Source of the DNA: Salinibacter grassmerensis
GTDB lineage: Bacteria > Bacteroidota > Rhodothermia > Rhodothermales > Salinibacteraceae
Length of the DNA stretch: 64,000 nt
Assembly (NCBI RefSeq): GCF_947077765.1
Contig: NZ_CAMTTF010000001.1
Location: 62,001-126,000, forward strand
Direction: 5' to 3'
Under the pieces are notes generated by a model. It saw only the letters and a list, made by a program, of their open reading frames with translations. It made no database searches and was not told where the DNA came from. Made by a program: the position numbers and the translations under genes. Shown here piece by piece: positions 8,821 to 17,783 of the stretch (within the stretch, counting starts at the first letter, position 1; each line of letters opens with the position of its first letter).

Positions 8821-9747
8821 TTATCCGTCCTCCTCAATCGCCGGCCGCACGAAGCCATCGTTTGCGTCCAGCCGCCGCCGCGCCTCCGTTACGTCCACGT
8901 CCGCGAGGATCATGACGATGGCGGTCTTGACGTGCCCGTCGCAGGCGTCGAGAATAGCGTCGGCCTCCTCGTACTCGACGCCCGTCACCATCATCACCGT
9001 ACGGATGCCGCGCTCCACGAGCTTCTCGCTGGTGCGCCGCAGGTCCACCATCATGTTCTCGTAGACCTTGCCGAGGCGCACCATCGCCGCGGTGGTGATC
9101 ATATTGAGCACAAGCTTCTGCGCGGTGCCGCTCTTCATGCGGGTGGAGCCCATGATGACCTCCGGCCCCACCACGGGACAAATCGCCACGTCCGGGTCCA
9201 CGTCCAGTTCGTCGCGGGGAACGGTGGTCACGAAGAGGGTGGGGGCGCCGATAGCGTCCCGGGCGTGCTCCACGGCCCCCACCACGAACGGCGTGCGCCC
9301 GCTGGAGGCAATGCCACACACCACGTCGTCCGACGTGACGTCATGCTCCTCCAGTGCCTCAGCGCCCGCTTGGGGCACGTCCTCCGCTCCCTCCTGCGAC
9401 CGGAAAACTGCCTCGCGCCCGCCGGCGATGATGCCCTGCACCCGCTTCGGGTCGACGCCGAACGTGGGCGGACACTCCGAGGCGTCCACGACGCCGAGCC
9501 GCCCGCTCGTCCCGGCACCCACGTAAAAGAGGCGCCCGTCGGCCTCGAAGGCCTCGACGACGATCTCAACAGCCTCCGCGACGTACGGCAGCTCTCGGCG
9601 CACCGCGATGGGCACCTTGTGGTCCTCCGTATTGATGACGCGCAGGATTTCCGCCACCGACGCGGTGTCGATGTGGGTAGAGTGGGGGTTTTGCTGCTCG
9701 GTGGCGAGGTCCTCAAGCTCGTCAAACAGGGAGGAAGAGTTGGGCAT
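8821..9747 (-). CDS. murQ: N-acetylmuramic acid 6-phosphate etherase MurQ
   Basis: Cleaves the D-lactyl ether of MurNAc-6-phosphate to give GlcNAc-6-phosphate in cytoplasmic peptidoglycan recycling. The 308-residue protein has a SIS domain. It shows VGAGTSGRLGVVDASECPPT, which carries the expected catalytic Glu and substrate loop, then IASSGRTPFVVGA. Further on is GSTRMKSGTAQKLVLNM, and then the C-terminal helical UBA-like segment. Length is typical (about 300). No murK, anmK or phosphotransferase gene lies next to it, so it is isolated from other recycling functions here. It ends 70 bases after the next upstream gene on the same strand would terminate, so read-through from that gene's promoter is not excluded. 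Confidence 0.95.
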   Translation of the reverse strand: MPNSSSLFDELEDLATEQQNPHSTHIDTASVAEILRVINTEDHKVPIAVRRELPYVAEAVEIVVEAFEADGRLFYVGAGTSGRLGVVDASECPPTFGVDPKRVQGIIAGGREAVFRSQEGAEDVPQAGAEALEEHDVTSDDVVCGIASSGRTPFVVGAVEHARDAIGAPTLFVTTVPRDELDVDPDVAICPVVGPEVIMGSTRMKSGTAQKLVLNMITTAAMVRLGKVYENMMVDLRRTSEKLVERGIRTVMMVTGVEYEEADAILDACDGHVKTAIVMILADVDVTEARRRLDANDGFVRPAIEEDG

Positions 9748-9817
9748 GTCGGGAACGGGGGGCGATGCGGGCGTGCCGCGAGGGGAACGGGTTCAAATCG
9801 ACGAGACTTCGGGGTCG

Positions 9818-12616
9818 CTAGGAGGCTGTGAGGCCCGTTCGGGAGCGAGCGTAAACGATGGACCAGGCGAGAAGGGCTATGAGCAGGGCGAGGGCCACAG
9901 GCTTCCACGACCAGAGAAACGAGCTGCTGCCAGGGCCAAGCTGCAGGGAGCGAGGGGAGCCGTAGAGTACCGTGGGCGCCCAGAAGAACGGGCTCACGTT
10001 TCCGGTGTGGGTCTCCAGGTACGTGAGCTTGGCCCGTCGGAGCGCCCGATCTTTGGGCTGCCCCGCCCGAAGATTCTGGTAGAAGTGCTCCATGAGCGCA
10101 ACACTGGACTGGTCGGCCGTGGGCCACAGGTTGGAGACCGTCGACTGGGCCCCCATAACCCGAAAGGCGTACTGGAGGCCCGCCATGCCCTCGCCTCCCC
10201 GCAGCGTACCGCGGGCGGTACTGCACCCACTGAGGACGGCCAAGGGAAGAGCGCGATCGCGGGTCTGCAACTCGTGGAGAAACAAGAGCCCGTCCGAACT
10301 GGAGTCGGGGTGGAGGAGAAAGGCGTTTTGGAGCGAGGAGGAGGGGTTGACGAGGGCGTGCGAGGCCAGATGAAGCACGCTGGCCTGTCGGCTGGCGGTG
10401 GCGAAGGCTGTCTCTGTCGCGCGCTCGTCGAGAAACGTGTCGGCGTCGTCGAACAGACGGTCGAGGGTGTTGATCTCGGACTGCACGCCCGGCAGGGGCG
10501 GCAGAGAAAGGGACGAGGTCGCGGTCGTGCCGGCGCGGGAGGGGGGCAGGGACGACGAAGGGGGACGGAGGCCATCAAAAGAAGACACCCCGAAGGCCGC
10601 CAGGTCGGACGAGAATGATGCGGTACCCCCTCGCGTTTCCGAGGTGTCGGCCGCTAGGGAGGTCGACAAATCGAGCGCCGTCGGGCGTTCGTGAAGCACG
10701 AAGCGGGCCCGATCGTGGTCGTAGCGCCCCCCGGGGGCAGCCGTGGTCAACATCGAAAATGGCACGTGAAACATCGGCCCGTCGGGGATGACGGTCAGCG
10801 GCTGGCCGTCGGGAAGGTGCTCCGCCACGGGGGCGTAGAGGCGGTCGTGCAGCGCCCGAAGCGGACGGAGGTCGAAGTGCATCGCGCCGATTCCCTGGGA
10901 CGCCTGCTGGTCCGCGAACAGGGGGGAGATGGAGGAGACGTGGTGCCGCACCGAGTCCTGTGTGAGGCCCGGGAGGGCGACCGTCCGGAGCGTGTCGGCC
11001 GTCAGCACGAACGCCGCAGAGCGGGGAGGCCGGTCGTACACCGGCCAGGGGGCGTCGAGGAAGTAGGAGACCAGGGCCCGGTCCTGCTGGCCCAACGAGG
11101 CAGCGACCTGGTCGATTGACGGCCGATCGGCCGTGGTGAGAGCGGGGCCCAGAATCTTCTGGCGGGCCGTCATGAGGGTCGCTTCCCGAGTTCGAAGGTC
11201 TGTTTCTTTAGGGGGGGAAAGCGTGTCTTTTGCCAATTGAGTACGCACATCTGAGAGAGCGCGCCCGATGCTATCGAGCCGGGCGCGTGTCGATGTCGGC
11301 AGTTCGTTGGCCAGGCGGGCCTGGGTACGCAGGTCCTGGAGGTAGCGTGCACGGGTCCGATCGAGGGCAGCGAGGGCTGCTCGGGGGCGCTCTTGAGCCA
11401 GGAGGGCCCGAACGAGCCCCCGGTGCGTGTCGCGCCATTGAGTGAACGCCGTCGAGGACCACTGCGTGGCGGTAAGCGACTCACGGTACTGTTCGATTAC
11501 GGAGACCCCCTCCCGGTAGTATTTTTCGGCCATCGGCCAGTCGCTCTGCAGCTCGTGGAGACGTCCCAGTGCGCGCAGTGCACGACGCTGGTAGTCGAGG
11601 TCGCCGAGGTTCTCGGCGAGGGAAAGCGCCCGACGGAGTGTGGTCTCTGCTTGGGACCACCTTTCAGTTTGCATGTGAAGGACCCCCCGCTTGAGCAGAA
11701 CAAGCGCCTGCTGCTGGACATCGCCGTCCGTGCGAGTATGCTGCAATGCTTCGTCGTTCAGGCGGTAAGCCTCGTCAAACTTCCCCAAATACCCGAGACT
11801 TTCGGACAACGTTATTGAGGCGTGGGCGAATTGCTCTGTGCCAGGGCCGGCGGCCGCTCGGCTGCGGCGGGCAAGCATTTGGGCTCGTTCTATCGACGCC
11901 CGGTCGAACTTTGTGTTGAGTGTTTTTTCGAGAAGAAGGTCCGCTTGGCTGTGTAGGAGTTCGGCGCGTTCTTCGGAATCGGAAAGTGTGCGCTTCTGAT
12001 TCAGGCGTCGAGCCCGGCGAAAGTAGTAGCGGGCGGACTGGTAGTCCTGGGTGTGTTGGTAAAGAACCCCAACACTTCTCAGCAAGTCCATCCGTAGGCC
12101 CGTATCATCGTCCGGAGTGTTCTGAAGGGCTTTTAGGTACTGGTCAAGAGCGGATGAGAGGTTGCCGAGAAGGTGACGCAGGTAGCCCCGCTTCTGATAA
12201 ATCTTGGAGCGTTCCTCTGCTCGAAATGCCTCCAGTTCGTCACGGGGAGGTGAGGTTTTATTGAGGTGGGCAAGGGCGTCGTCGAGAACCTCGACAACCC
12301 GGGAAAACTGAGCGAGCGCGGCGCGGAGGTATCCTTCCCATTTGAAGGTGTAAAGGGTTGCCCGAAAGGTTGAGCGCGCGTCTTCGGGAAGACGCTGGAA
12401 GCACTGGCGCGCATCCTGAAGTTGAGAGATGTAGGTCTGAAGCGTGTCGGCTGAAATATCCTCGCGCCCCGCCCACACGTGCTGGGCGTCCGAGAATGAA
12501 CTGACGGGGAGCTCCGACTTTTTCGTGACGGGCAGAAGGTCTATGCAGTCGTCCCGGCTGGCAGTATCGGCCGGGGGAGAAAGTGTGATAAGAAGACCCA
12601 GTAGCAACGTCGTCAC
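9818..12616 (-). CDS. Exported TPR-CHAT domain protein with C-terminal membrane anchor
   Basis: 932 residues. An N-terminal hydrophobic signal (residues 1-19) is followed by a long all-helical region with tetratricopeptide repeats (roughly 80-400, for example around LLRSVGVLYQHTQDYQSARYY). The C-terminal CHAT domain is of the caspase-like clan. The predicted catalytic dyad is present: His753 in LHLASHALVN and Cys798 in LSGCSTARG. A hydrophobic helix at about 900-925 ends the protein with a basic tail. If the signal peptide is real, both the TPRs and the protease-like domain face the periplasm and are tethered to the inner membrane. The substrate is unknown; TPR-CHAT proteins elsewhere range from secreted cyanobacterial proteins to CRISPR-associated proteases. 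There is no neighbouring partner gene. The family call is secure, the function is not. Confidence 0.8.
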   Translation of the reverse strand: MTTLLLGLLITLSPPADTASRDDCIDLLPVTKKSELPVSSFSDAQHVWAGREDISADTLQTYISQLQDARQCFQRLPEDARSTFRATLYTFKWEGYLRAALAQFSRVVEVLDDALAHLNKTSPPRDELEAFRAEERSKIYQKRGYLRHLLGNLSSALDQYLKALQNTPDDDTGLRMDLLRSVGVLYQHTQDYQSARYYFRRARRLNQKRTLSDSEERAELLHSQADLLLEKTLNTKFDRASIERAQMLARRSRAAAGPGTEQFAHASITLSESLGYLGKFDEAYRLNDEALQHTRTDGDVQQQALVLLKRGVLHMQTERWSQAETTLRRALSLAENLGDLDYQRRALRALGRLHELQSDWPMAEKYYREGVSVIEQYRESLTATQWSSTAFTQWRDTHRGLVRALLAQERPRAALAALDRTRARYLQDLRTQARLANELPTSTRARLDSIGRALSDVRTQLAKDTLSPPKETDLRTREATLMTARQKILGPALTTADRPSIDQVAASLGQQDRALVSYFLDAPWPVYDRPPRSAAFVLTADTLRTVALPGLTQDSVRHHVSSISPLFADQQASQGIGAMHFDLRPLRALHDRLYAPVAEHLPDGQPLTVIPDGPMFHVPFSMLTTAAPGGRYDHDRARFVLHERPTALDLSTSLAADTSETRGGTASFSSDLAAFGVSSFDGLRPPSSSLPPSRAGTTATSSLSLPPLPGVQSEINTLDRLFDDADTFLDERATETAFATASRQASVLHLASHALVNPSSSLQNAFLLHPDSSSDGLLFLHELQTRDRALPLAVLSGCSTARGTLRGGEGMAGLQYAFRVMGAQSTVSNLWPTADQSSVALMEHFYQNLRAGQPKDRALRRAKLTYLETHTGNVSPFFWAPTVLYGSPRSLQLGPGSSSFLWSWKPVALALLIALLAWSIVYARSRTGLTAS

Positions 12617-13439
12617 GACCGACAGGGGAAACTTGGATTTTTAGACTTTTTGCTTTACGCTTTAGCCAAAGGAAGTAAACCCTCGACAGTCGCCTTCAGA
12701 CATTCGAACGTAGTTCGCTATGCTCTACCGCTCAGGTCGACATCTAGGCACGTTTCCAATGCAGCATGGCACGTCCACGTCTGGGGGAAGTACTCACCCA
12801 GAGGAGGGGGATGAGGAGGAAGAAGAAATTGAAACCAGTGGGGACGGAGATGAATAGCTCATTTCTCGCGTCTCATATGTGGGAGGCACCATGGACGGGA
12901 AGCGTCTCTTGGTCACTGGTTCCTCTCTGCGTTTTCCGTGGAGGCCGGTGTCTGTAAGCCGTCTGAGTTCTGGTGGAGCGGCGACGATCCCCTAATTAGA
13001 GGCACAGGAGGGAGGCAGTAAGGGACAGCGAAATTTTCAAATGGGTTTTCGGGTTCAACAGCCGGCTGGCCGTTCCGGGGGCGTCGTCTTGCCTTAGTGG
13101 AGGATCAGGGATGCGCGGAAAAGGGGAGAGGCCCTCGCGAATCTCGGTTCTTTGCAGGCCTCGTCTACCGCTTGATGCTCGCCGTGTCGCTCGTCTCTGG
13201 TGGCCGAACGGTCGCCGTAGACGACTCCCGTTCGTCGGGCTCACGTACCGAAGTCATGTCTTCCTTTCCAAAGTTTTCCTAACGTACAGGTTCGTGCCGG
13301 AAGTGTCGAACGCGCCGTGAAATTCAATCCGGGAGAGGGGGTCTGGTTATCTCGACCTCAGCGTTTCAGGTTGAGGGAAGGGCTGACCTGGACCGCCCAA
13401 AAACTTGTTCGAAAAACATATCGTTCGGCCGAGCACGGA
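12617..13439. other. Long spacer upstream of the TPR-CHAT gene
   Basis: About 820 bases with no supported gene; short frames of 60-80 codons on both strands show no family features. The first 50 bases next to the TPR-CHAT start are AT-rich (around 12640-12670) and could hold its promoter. No tRNA, repeat or terminator was recognised. Confidence 0.5.
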
Positions 13440-14024
13440 TCAGGACTGGTGCAGGGAGCGACCGTAGAGTGAGGCCGTGCACCGACACGCGCCCGAACAG
13501 ACCGGACAGGTAGGGCGCGTGCCGGTCCGAGTGTAGTACCGCTCGACGGTGGCCAGGCACGTGAACCCGTACTTTGTGAACAGCACCCGGCTGTCGACGG
13601 GGCCGGGCCGGTGCCAGGCGATGCCGAAGGCACGAGGGACGGCCCGCTCGGCGAGCACCTCGAGTCGGCGTTCATAAAAGGCCGACCCAATCCCCTGTCC
13701 TTCCCAGTCGGCCTGTACGCACGAAAGGTGGAAAATGCCGTTTCGGCCGGCGAGCGGTGGGGCCACGTCGAGTGTCTCCAGTCCAAGATACCGGCGCGTG
13801 TATCCACGACTGGCGACATCCAGAAGCGAAAAGCCCACGACCTCGGGGGCTGAGGCAGCGACCGCGACGAGCCCGACTGCCGAATGGGTTGTGGAGAGCG
13901 CAACCTCGATCCACTCCTGCTGGGTGGAGGGCTCACCCCCGAACCGCTGGGTCCAGAGGCGCTGTGCGGCGTCGGTGTCGGCGCTCCGAAGGGGACGAAC
14001 GAAGAACGTCTCTTCGGTGGGCAT
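13440..14024 (-). CDS. GNAT-family N-acetyltransferase with a C-terminal cysteine cluster
   Basis: 194 residues. The fold follows GCN5-type acetyltransferases. It shows a strand-helix start (FFVRPLRSADTDAAQRLW) and a core strand GLVAVAASAPEVVGFSLL. The acetyl-CoA loop region HLSCVQADWEGQGIGSAFYE corresponds to motif A (Q/R-x-x-G-x-G/A). The start at 14024 is chosen because an earlier start would run through the recF start region on the other strand and adds no recognisable sequence. The last 25 residues hold C173-x2-C176-x3-C180-x-C182, unusual for a GNAT and suggestive of a metal site. The acceptor substrate cannot be predicted. It diverges from recF with about 130 bases between starts. Confidence 0.75.
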   Translation of the reverse strand: MPTEETFFVRPLRSADTDAAQRLWTQRFGGEPSTQQEWIEVALSTTHSAVGLVAVAASAPEVVGFSLLDVASRGYTRRYLGLETLDVAPPLAGRNGIFHLSCVQADWEGQGIGSAFYERRLEVLAERAVPRAFGIAWHRPGPVDSRVLFTKYGFTCLATVERYYTRTGTRPTCPVCSGACRCTASLYGRSLHQS

Positions 14025-14151
14025 GTGGGCGTGAACACATGTGTGGACGATGGATGAACGAAGGCCCCCACCCGGTCGTAATGGATGAGTCCTCGGTCCC
14101 GACGACTGTCGGGACGCGCACCCCGACCCCCAGGTGGAAACCGCCTCGCTC

Positions 14152-15390
14152 ATGATCCTCCACACCCTTCGTCTCCGGTCGTTCCGGGCCCACGCGGAGA
14201 GCGAGTTCAATCTCGCCCCGTCGATCAATCTTCTCTACGGGCCCAACGGGGCGGGCAAGACGAACGTACTGGAGGCGGTCCACTACCTGTGCCTCACCAA
14301 GAGCTTTACGGCCTCGCGGGACCGGTACGCCGTCCGGAAGGACGCGCCGTATTTCGAGATCGAGGGGCGCATCGGGCAGGTCCGCGAGGAGCCGATGACC
14401 GTGCGGCTGGCGTACGTGCCGGGCGAGGGCAAGAGCATCTTCGTGAATGGTGCGGAGCTCGACCGCCTGGCGGACATCGTCGGCACGCTGCCCGTGGTCG
14501 TCTTCTCGCCGGAGGACTACGACCTGACGGCCGGCGGGCCCAGCGAGCGGCGCCGCTTCGTGAACAACATCCTCAGTCAGGCGCGGACCGTCTACATGGA
14601 GACCCTCATGAAATACCGCCGTGCGCGGCGCCAGCGCAACGAGGTGCTCCGCAGCTACAAGAAGCGCTCCGCCCCACCGCCCGACGAGCTCCTGGCCCCC
14701 TGGACGGAAAAGCTCGTCGTACTCGGCAGCCGCATTGTGCACCGGCGCCAGCAGTTCCTGCAGACGTTCGCGGACGACCTTGAGGAGGCGTACCGCCGCA
14801 TTGACGCGGTGGCCGAGCGGCCCACGATCGAGTACGACACGATTGCGGACCTGGCCCCCGACGCGACGCCCGACGCCATCGAAGACGCGTTCCGGGCGGC
14901 CCTCGACCGCAAACGGGGACAGGAGCGAGACCGTGGCACCACCCTCGTGGGGCCGCAGCGGGACGAGCTCGTCTTCCGCCTCGATGATCTGAAGGTGCGC
15001 CGGTACGGCTCGCAGGGCCAGCACCGCACCTTCGCCATGGCCCTCAAGCTGGCGCAGTACTTCTACCTGCAACAGCGAAACGACACTGAGCCGCTGCTCC
15101 TCCTCGATGACGCCTTCGGCAAGCTCGACGCGAAGCGCACCGGGGTCTTTCTCGATCTTCTTCGGTCGGACGCCGTGGGGCAGAGCCTCGTCACCGCCAC
15201 GCGCCGGGGGCCCTTCGAACCGGCCCTGAGCGCGGAGCCCGCGTCGCACCGCGCCCTGCAGGTGCACCCGGGCGACGGGACGGCGGAGGTGGAGCCGGAT
15301 CCGGAATACGCCCGTGGAGAGGCGACGGCCGCCAACGGCGTGGCGTCGGCACCCGCAGGAGCTGACGCAGCGTCAACGTCCCGCGACTGA
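14152..15390 (+). CDS. recF: DNA replication and repair protein RecF
   Basis: SMC-like ATPase that with RecO and RecR loads RecA onto gapped DNA. 412 residues. Walker A is YGPNGAGKTNVLEAV near the N-terminus. The GGPSERRRFVNN segment and the ABC signature SQGQHRTFAMALK follow, with Walker B LLLLDDAFGKLDA. The ATG at 14152 (MILHTLRLRSFR) matches the family start; a GTG at 14134 would add six residues. The last 60 residues after the ATPase core are Ala/Pro/Glu-rich and look like a lineage-specific tail. recF normally sits beside dnaA-dnaN; neither is in the window, but its closeness to mnmG-rsmG and the parS cluster fits an origin-proximal location. Confidence 0.96.
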   Translation: MILHTLRLRSFRAHAESEFNLAPSINLLYGPNGAGKTNVLEAVHYLCLTKSFTASRDRYAVRKDAPYFEIEGRIGQVREEPMTVRLAYVPGEGKSIFVNGAELDRLADIVGTLPVVVFSPEDYDLTAGGPSERRRFVNNILSQARTVYMETLMKYRRARRQRNEVLRSYKKRSAPPPDELLAPWTEKLVVLGSRIVHRRQQFLQTFADDLEEAYRRIDAVAERPTIEYDTIADLAPDATPDAIEDAFRAALDRKRGQERDRGTTLVGPQRDELVFRLDDLKVRRYGSQGQHRTFAMALKLAQYFYLQQRNDTEPLLLLDDAFGKLDAKRTGVFLDLLRSDAVGQSLVTATRRGPFEPALSAEPASHRALQVHPGDGTAEVEPDPEYARGEATAANGVASAPAGADAASTSRD

Positions 15391-15446
15391 CTCGAGAACG
15401 ACGCACAGATCTTTGCCGACACGTGTCTTTGCCAACAAGTGACAGC

Positions 15447-16991
15447 ATGTCTTCGATGAGTAGGTCCTCGACTACACGCCGCGTCTCTGCTCGATGCGCG
15501 AGACTCCGGGCCCTCGTGCCCGTTCTGCTGCTGGTCCTGGCGGTCGGGACCGGGTGCGTCTCCACGGGCACGAACCCCGTTTCCGGCAACACACGGGCCT
15601 ACGGCTATTCCTGGCAGGAGGAGATGAAGCTGGGCAAGAAGGCGGACAAGCAGATTCAAAGCCAGTACGGGGTCTACGACGACGAAGGGCTCCAGGAGTA
15701 CGTCGACGAGGTGGCGCGGGAGGTGTTGGCGGAGAGCCACATGCGGCGGCCCGACACGCCCGAGCGGTTTCGAAACGCGGAGTTTGAGTTCCGGGTGCTC
15801 GATAGCCCCATCATCAACGCGTTTGCGCTCCCCGGCGGCTACGTGTACGTGACGCGGGGCCTCATGGCCCACCTCAACAACGAGGCGCAGCTGGCCATGG
15901 TGCTCGGGCACGAGATCGGGCACGTCGCGGCCCGACACTCCTCGCAGCAGGCGGCCCGTAAGAAGTTCACGCAGGGGCTCCTCCTCGGCGGGGCCGTCGC
16001 CGGGCAGGTGGCGTTCGGGGGCAGTGTCGCGGAGAACGTCATGGGAGTCGGGGGGCAGGCCGCGCAGTTGTTGTCCCTCAGCTACAGCCGCGACAACGAG
16101 CGCGAGTCCGACCGGCTTGGGGTGGAGTACGCCGTTCGGGCGGGCTACGACGGGGCCGAGGGGGCGGCCTTCTTCGAGTCCCTCGACCGGGTGCGGGAGC
16201 AGGGGGGGCAGTCCATTCCGACGTGGCAGTCAACCCACCCGGACCCGGGGGCCCGAAAACAAACGATTCCGAAGCTGGCCCAGACGTGGCGGGAAAAGGT
16301 GGGAAGGCCGGCCGAGACGACCGACCAGGATGCGTACTACGGCGCGCTCGAGAGCACTGTCCTCGGCAAGAACCCGCGCCAGGGCTTCACGGAGGATGGG
16401 GTGTTCTACCAGCCCGAGCTGGCGTTTCGGTTTTCGATCCCCAACCGCTGGGACGTACAGAACCAGCCCCAGCAGGTGGCCCTGGTACAGCCCGACCAGT
16501 CGGCCTACATGCTCTTCACGTTTTCCGACGCCGAGACCCCCGATGCCGCGGCCCGCAAATTTGCCGGGCAGGACGGGCTCTCCGTCCTCGATCGTCAGAG
16601 CACCTCCGTGAACGGAAACGACGCCCGGCGCGTCTTGGCTGAGGGGAAGACGCAGCAGGGGCAGGCCGTTCGCCTGCTGACCTACTTCATTGCCTACGGC
16701 GACAACGTGTACCAATTTCAGGGGGCGACCGGTGCCGATCAGTACGACGCCTACCGGCCCGACTTTGAGCGGACGATGACGAGCTTCGCCCAACTCACCG
16801 ACTCGGAGAAGCTGAACCGGCAGCCCGCCCGCATCACGATCCGACCGGCGGACCGGGAGGAGGCGTTCCGCTCCTTCGTGGACACGGACGCGCTGCCGTC
16901 CGACATGACGGAGGAGGACCTCGCGATCATCAACCAACTGGACGTGGACCAGGTCGTCGCTCCGGACCGCCCCCTAAAGCTGCCAAACTGA
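15447..16991 (+). CDS. M48-family zinc metalloprotease lipoprotein
   Basis: About 514 residues. The signal sequence has a lipobox ending VGTGC, so the protein is probably lipid-anchored in the envelope. The peptidase domain has the zinc motif LGHEIGHVAARH and the downstream glutamate in SRDNERESDRLGVEYA, as in BepA/LoiP-type enzymes that degrade misassembled outer-membrane proteins. A second module of about 200 residues follows (from about FYQPELAFRFSIPNRWDV), resembling small envelope domains found after M48 cores. The C-terminal tail (INQLDVDQVVAPDRPLKLP) looks like the end of a LysM-like repeat. A GTG at 15423 is an alternative start; the ATG at 15447 still leaves a full signal peptide. 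It follows recF closely on the same strand. Confidence 0.88.
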   Translation: MSSMSRSSTTRRVSARCARLRALVPVLLLVLAVGTGCVSTGTNPVSGNTRAYGYSWQEEMKLGKKADKQIQSQYGVYDDEGLQEYVDEVAREVLAESHMRRPDTPERFRNAEFEFRVLDSPIINAFALPGGYVYVTRGLMAHLNNEAQLAMVLGHEIGHVAARHSSQQAARKKFTQGLLLGGAVAGQVAFGGSVAENVMGVGGQAAQLLSLSYSRDNERESDRLGVEYAVRAGYDGAEGAAFFESLDRVREQGGQSIPTWQSTHPDPGARKQTIPKLAQTWREKVGRPAETTDQDAYYGALESTVLGKNPRQGFTEDGVFYQPELAFRFSIPNRWDVQNQPQQVALVQPDQSAYMLFTFSDAETPDAAARKFAGQDGLSVLDRQSTSVNGNDARRVLAEGKTQQGQAVRLLTYFIAYGDNVYQFQGATGADQYDAYRPDFERTMTSFAQLTDSEKLNRQPARITIRPADREEAFRSFVDTDALPSDMTEEDLAIINQLDVDQVVAPDRPLKLPN

Positions 16992-17087
16992 CTGGTGGAG
17001 AGCTTTGGGGAACACAGAACGGATGCCACGCCGGCTCCTGGTCCGGAGCCCACCCGACTGTGGGATGTGCGCTGCGTGTGGACCCCA

Positions 17088-17534
17088 CTAGCGGCGGGCC
17101 CGATGGGGGTCCTCCTCCTCTTCCGTCGGGGGAATGACGCGCCCTTCGCCGCCGACGACCATCTGTCCCTCCCGGTAGATGTACGTGCGCAGCTTGACGT
17201 GCTTCTTGTCCTCAATCTTCTCCGAGACCTTCACCTGGACGCGGACCTCAGAGCCGACCGGGACGGGGCGGAGAAAGCGGCACGAAATGCCGACGGCGAT
17301 GCTGCCGTGCCCGGGAAAGTCGCGGCCCAGCACCTTCGAGATGAGGCCGAGCAGGAGCACGCCGTGGACGATGGGCTTGCCAAATCGGGAATGTTCTTCC
17401 GCGTACTCCGCGTCGACATGCACGGGGTTGTCGTCGCCCGTGATGTCGGCGAACTTCTTCACGTCCTCCGCCGTGACGACTCGCGTCCATTCGTGGGAGT
17501 CGCCAATGTCAATCGATTCGTAGGTGTTGGCCAT
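17088..17534 (-). CDS. MaoC-like hot-dog fold (R)-enoyl hydratase
   Basis: 148 residues, the normal length of single-domain MaoC/PhaJ proteins. The hydratase motif is clear: FADITGDDNPVHVD, with the Asp and His expected for water addition to enoyl-CoA. It is followed by FGKPIVHGVLLLGLIS and the strand region SCRFLRPVPVG. The likely role is (R)-specific hydration of enoyl-CoA in fatty acid or polyester metabolism, but substrate range cannot be read from sequence. No PHA or beta-oxidation gene is adjacent. It converges on the M48 peptidase gene and diverges from the MMPL exporter gene. Confidence 0.88.
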   Translation of the reverse strand: MANTYESIDIGDSHEWTRVVTAEDVKKFADITGDDNPVHVDAEYAEEHSRFGKPIVHGVLLLGLISKVLGRDFPGHGSIAVGISCRFLRPVPVGSEVRVQVKVSEKIEDKKHVKLRTYIYREGQMVVGGEGRVIPPTEEEEDPHRARR

Positions 17535-17783
17535 GAGCAGCGAGGGGGTAACGAAAGAGAAGGCAAGAGCATACGAGAAGTGGGAACCGCCAAGTTAGGA
17601 AGAAACGACGGGAAAACCTACCGCCCCTCAGGAAGAAGCGGATCAGAACCCCGTCGGCGTGTTTAGGAGCTGGGCGAAGAAAGCCGAGGAATCGGCGCGT
17701 TACTCCGGCGCGGAGGCGGGCGGCCCGTTGGCACGGGGCAAGAAAGTACATTTCTTTTTTCGGTCATTCAATGCACGAACGCA

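Noticed and set aside
9785-9800. GGTTCAAATC as a tRNA T-loop
   Set aside because: No acceptor stem, anticodon arm or CCA-side pairing around it.
10758-10773. A seventh parS-like site (CACGTGAAACA) in the TPR-CHAT gene
   Set aside because: Only one half site matches; the other half (AATGG) differs at nearly all positions.
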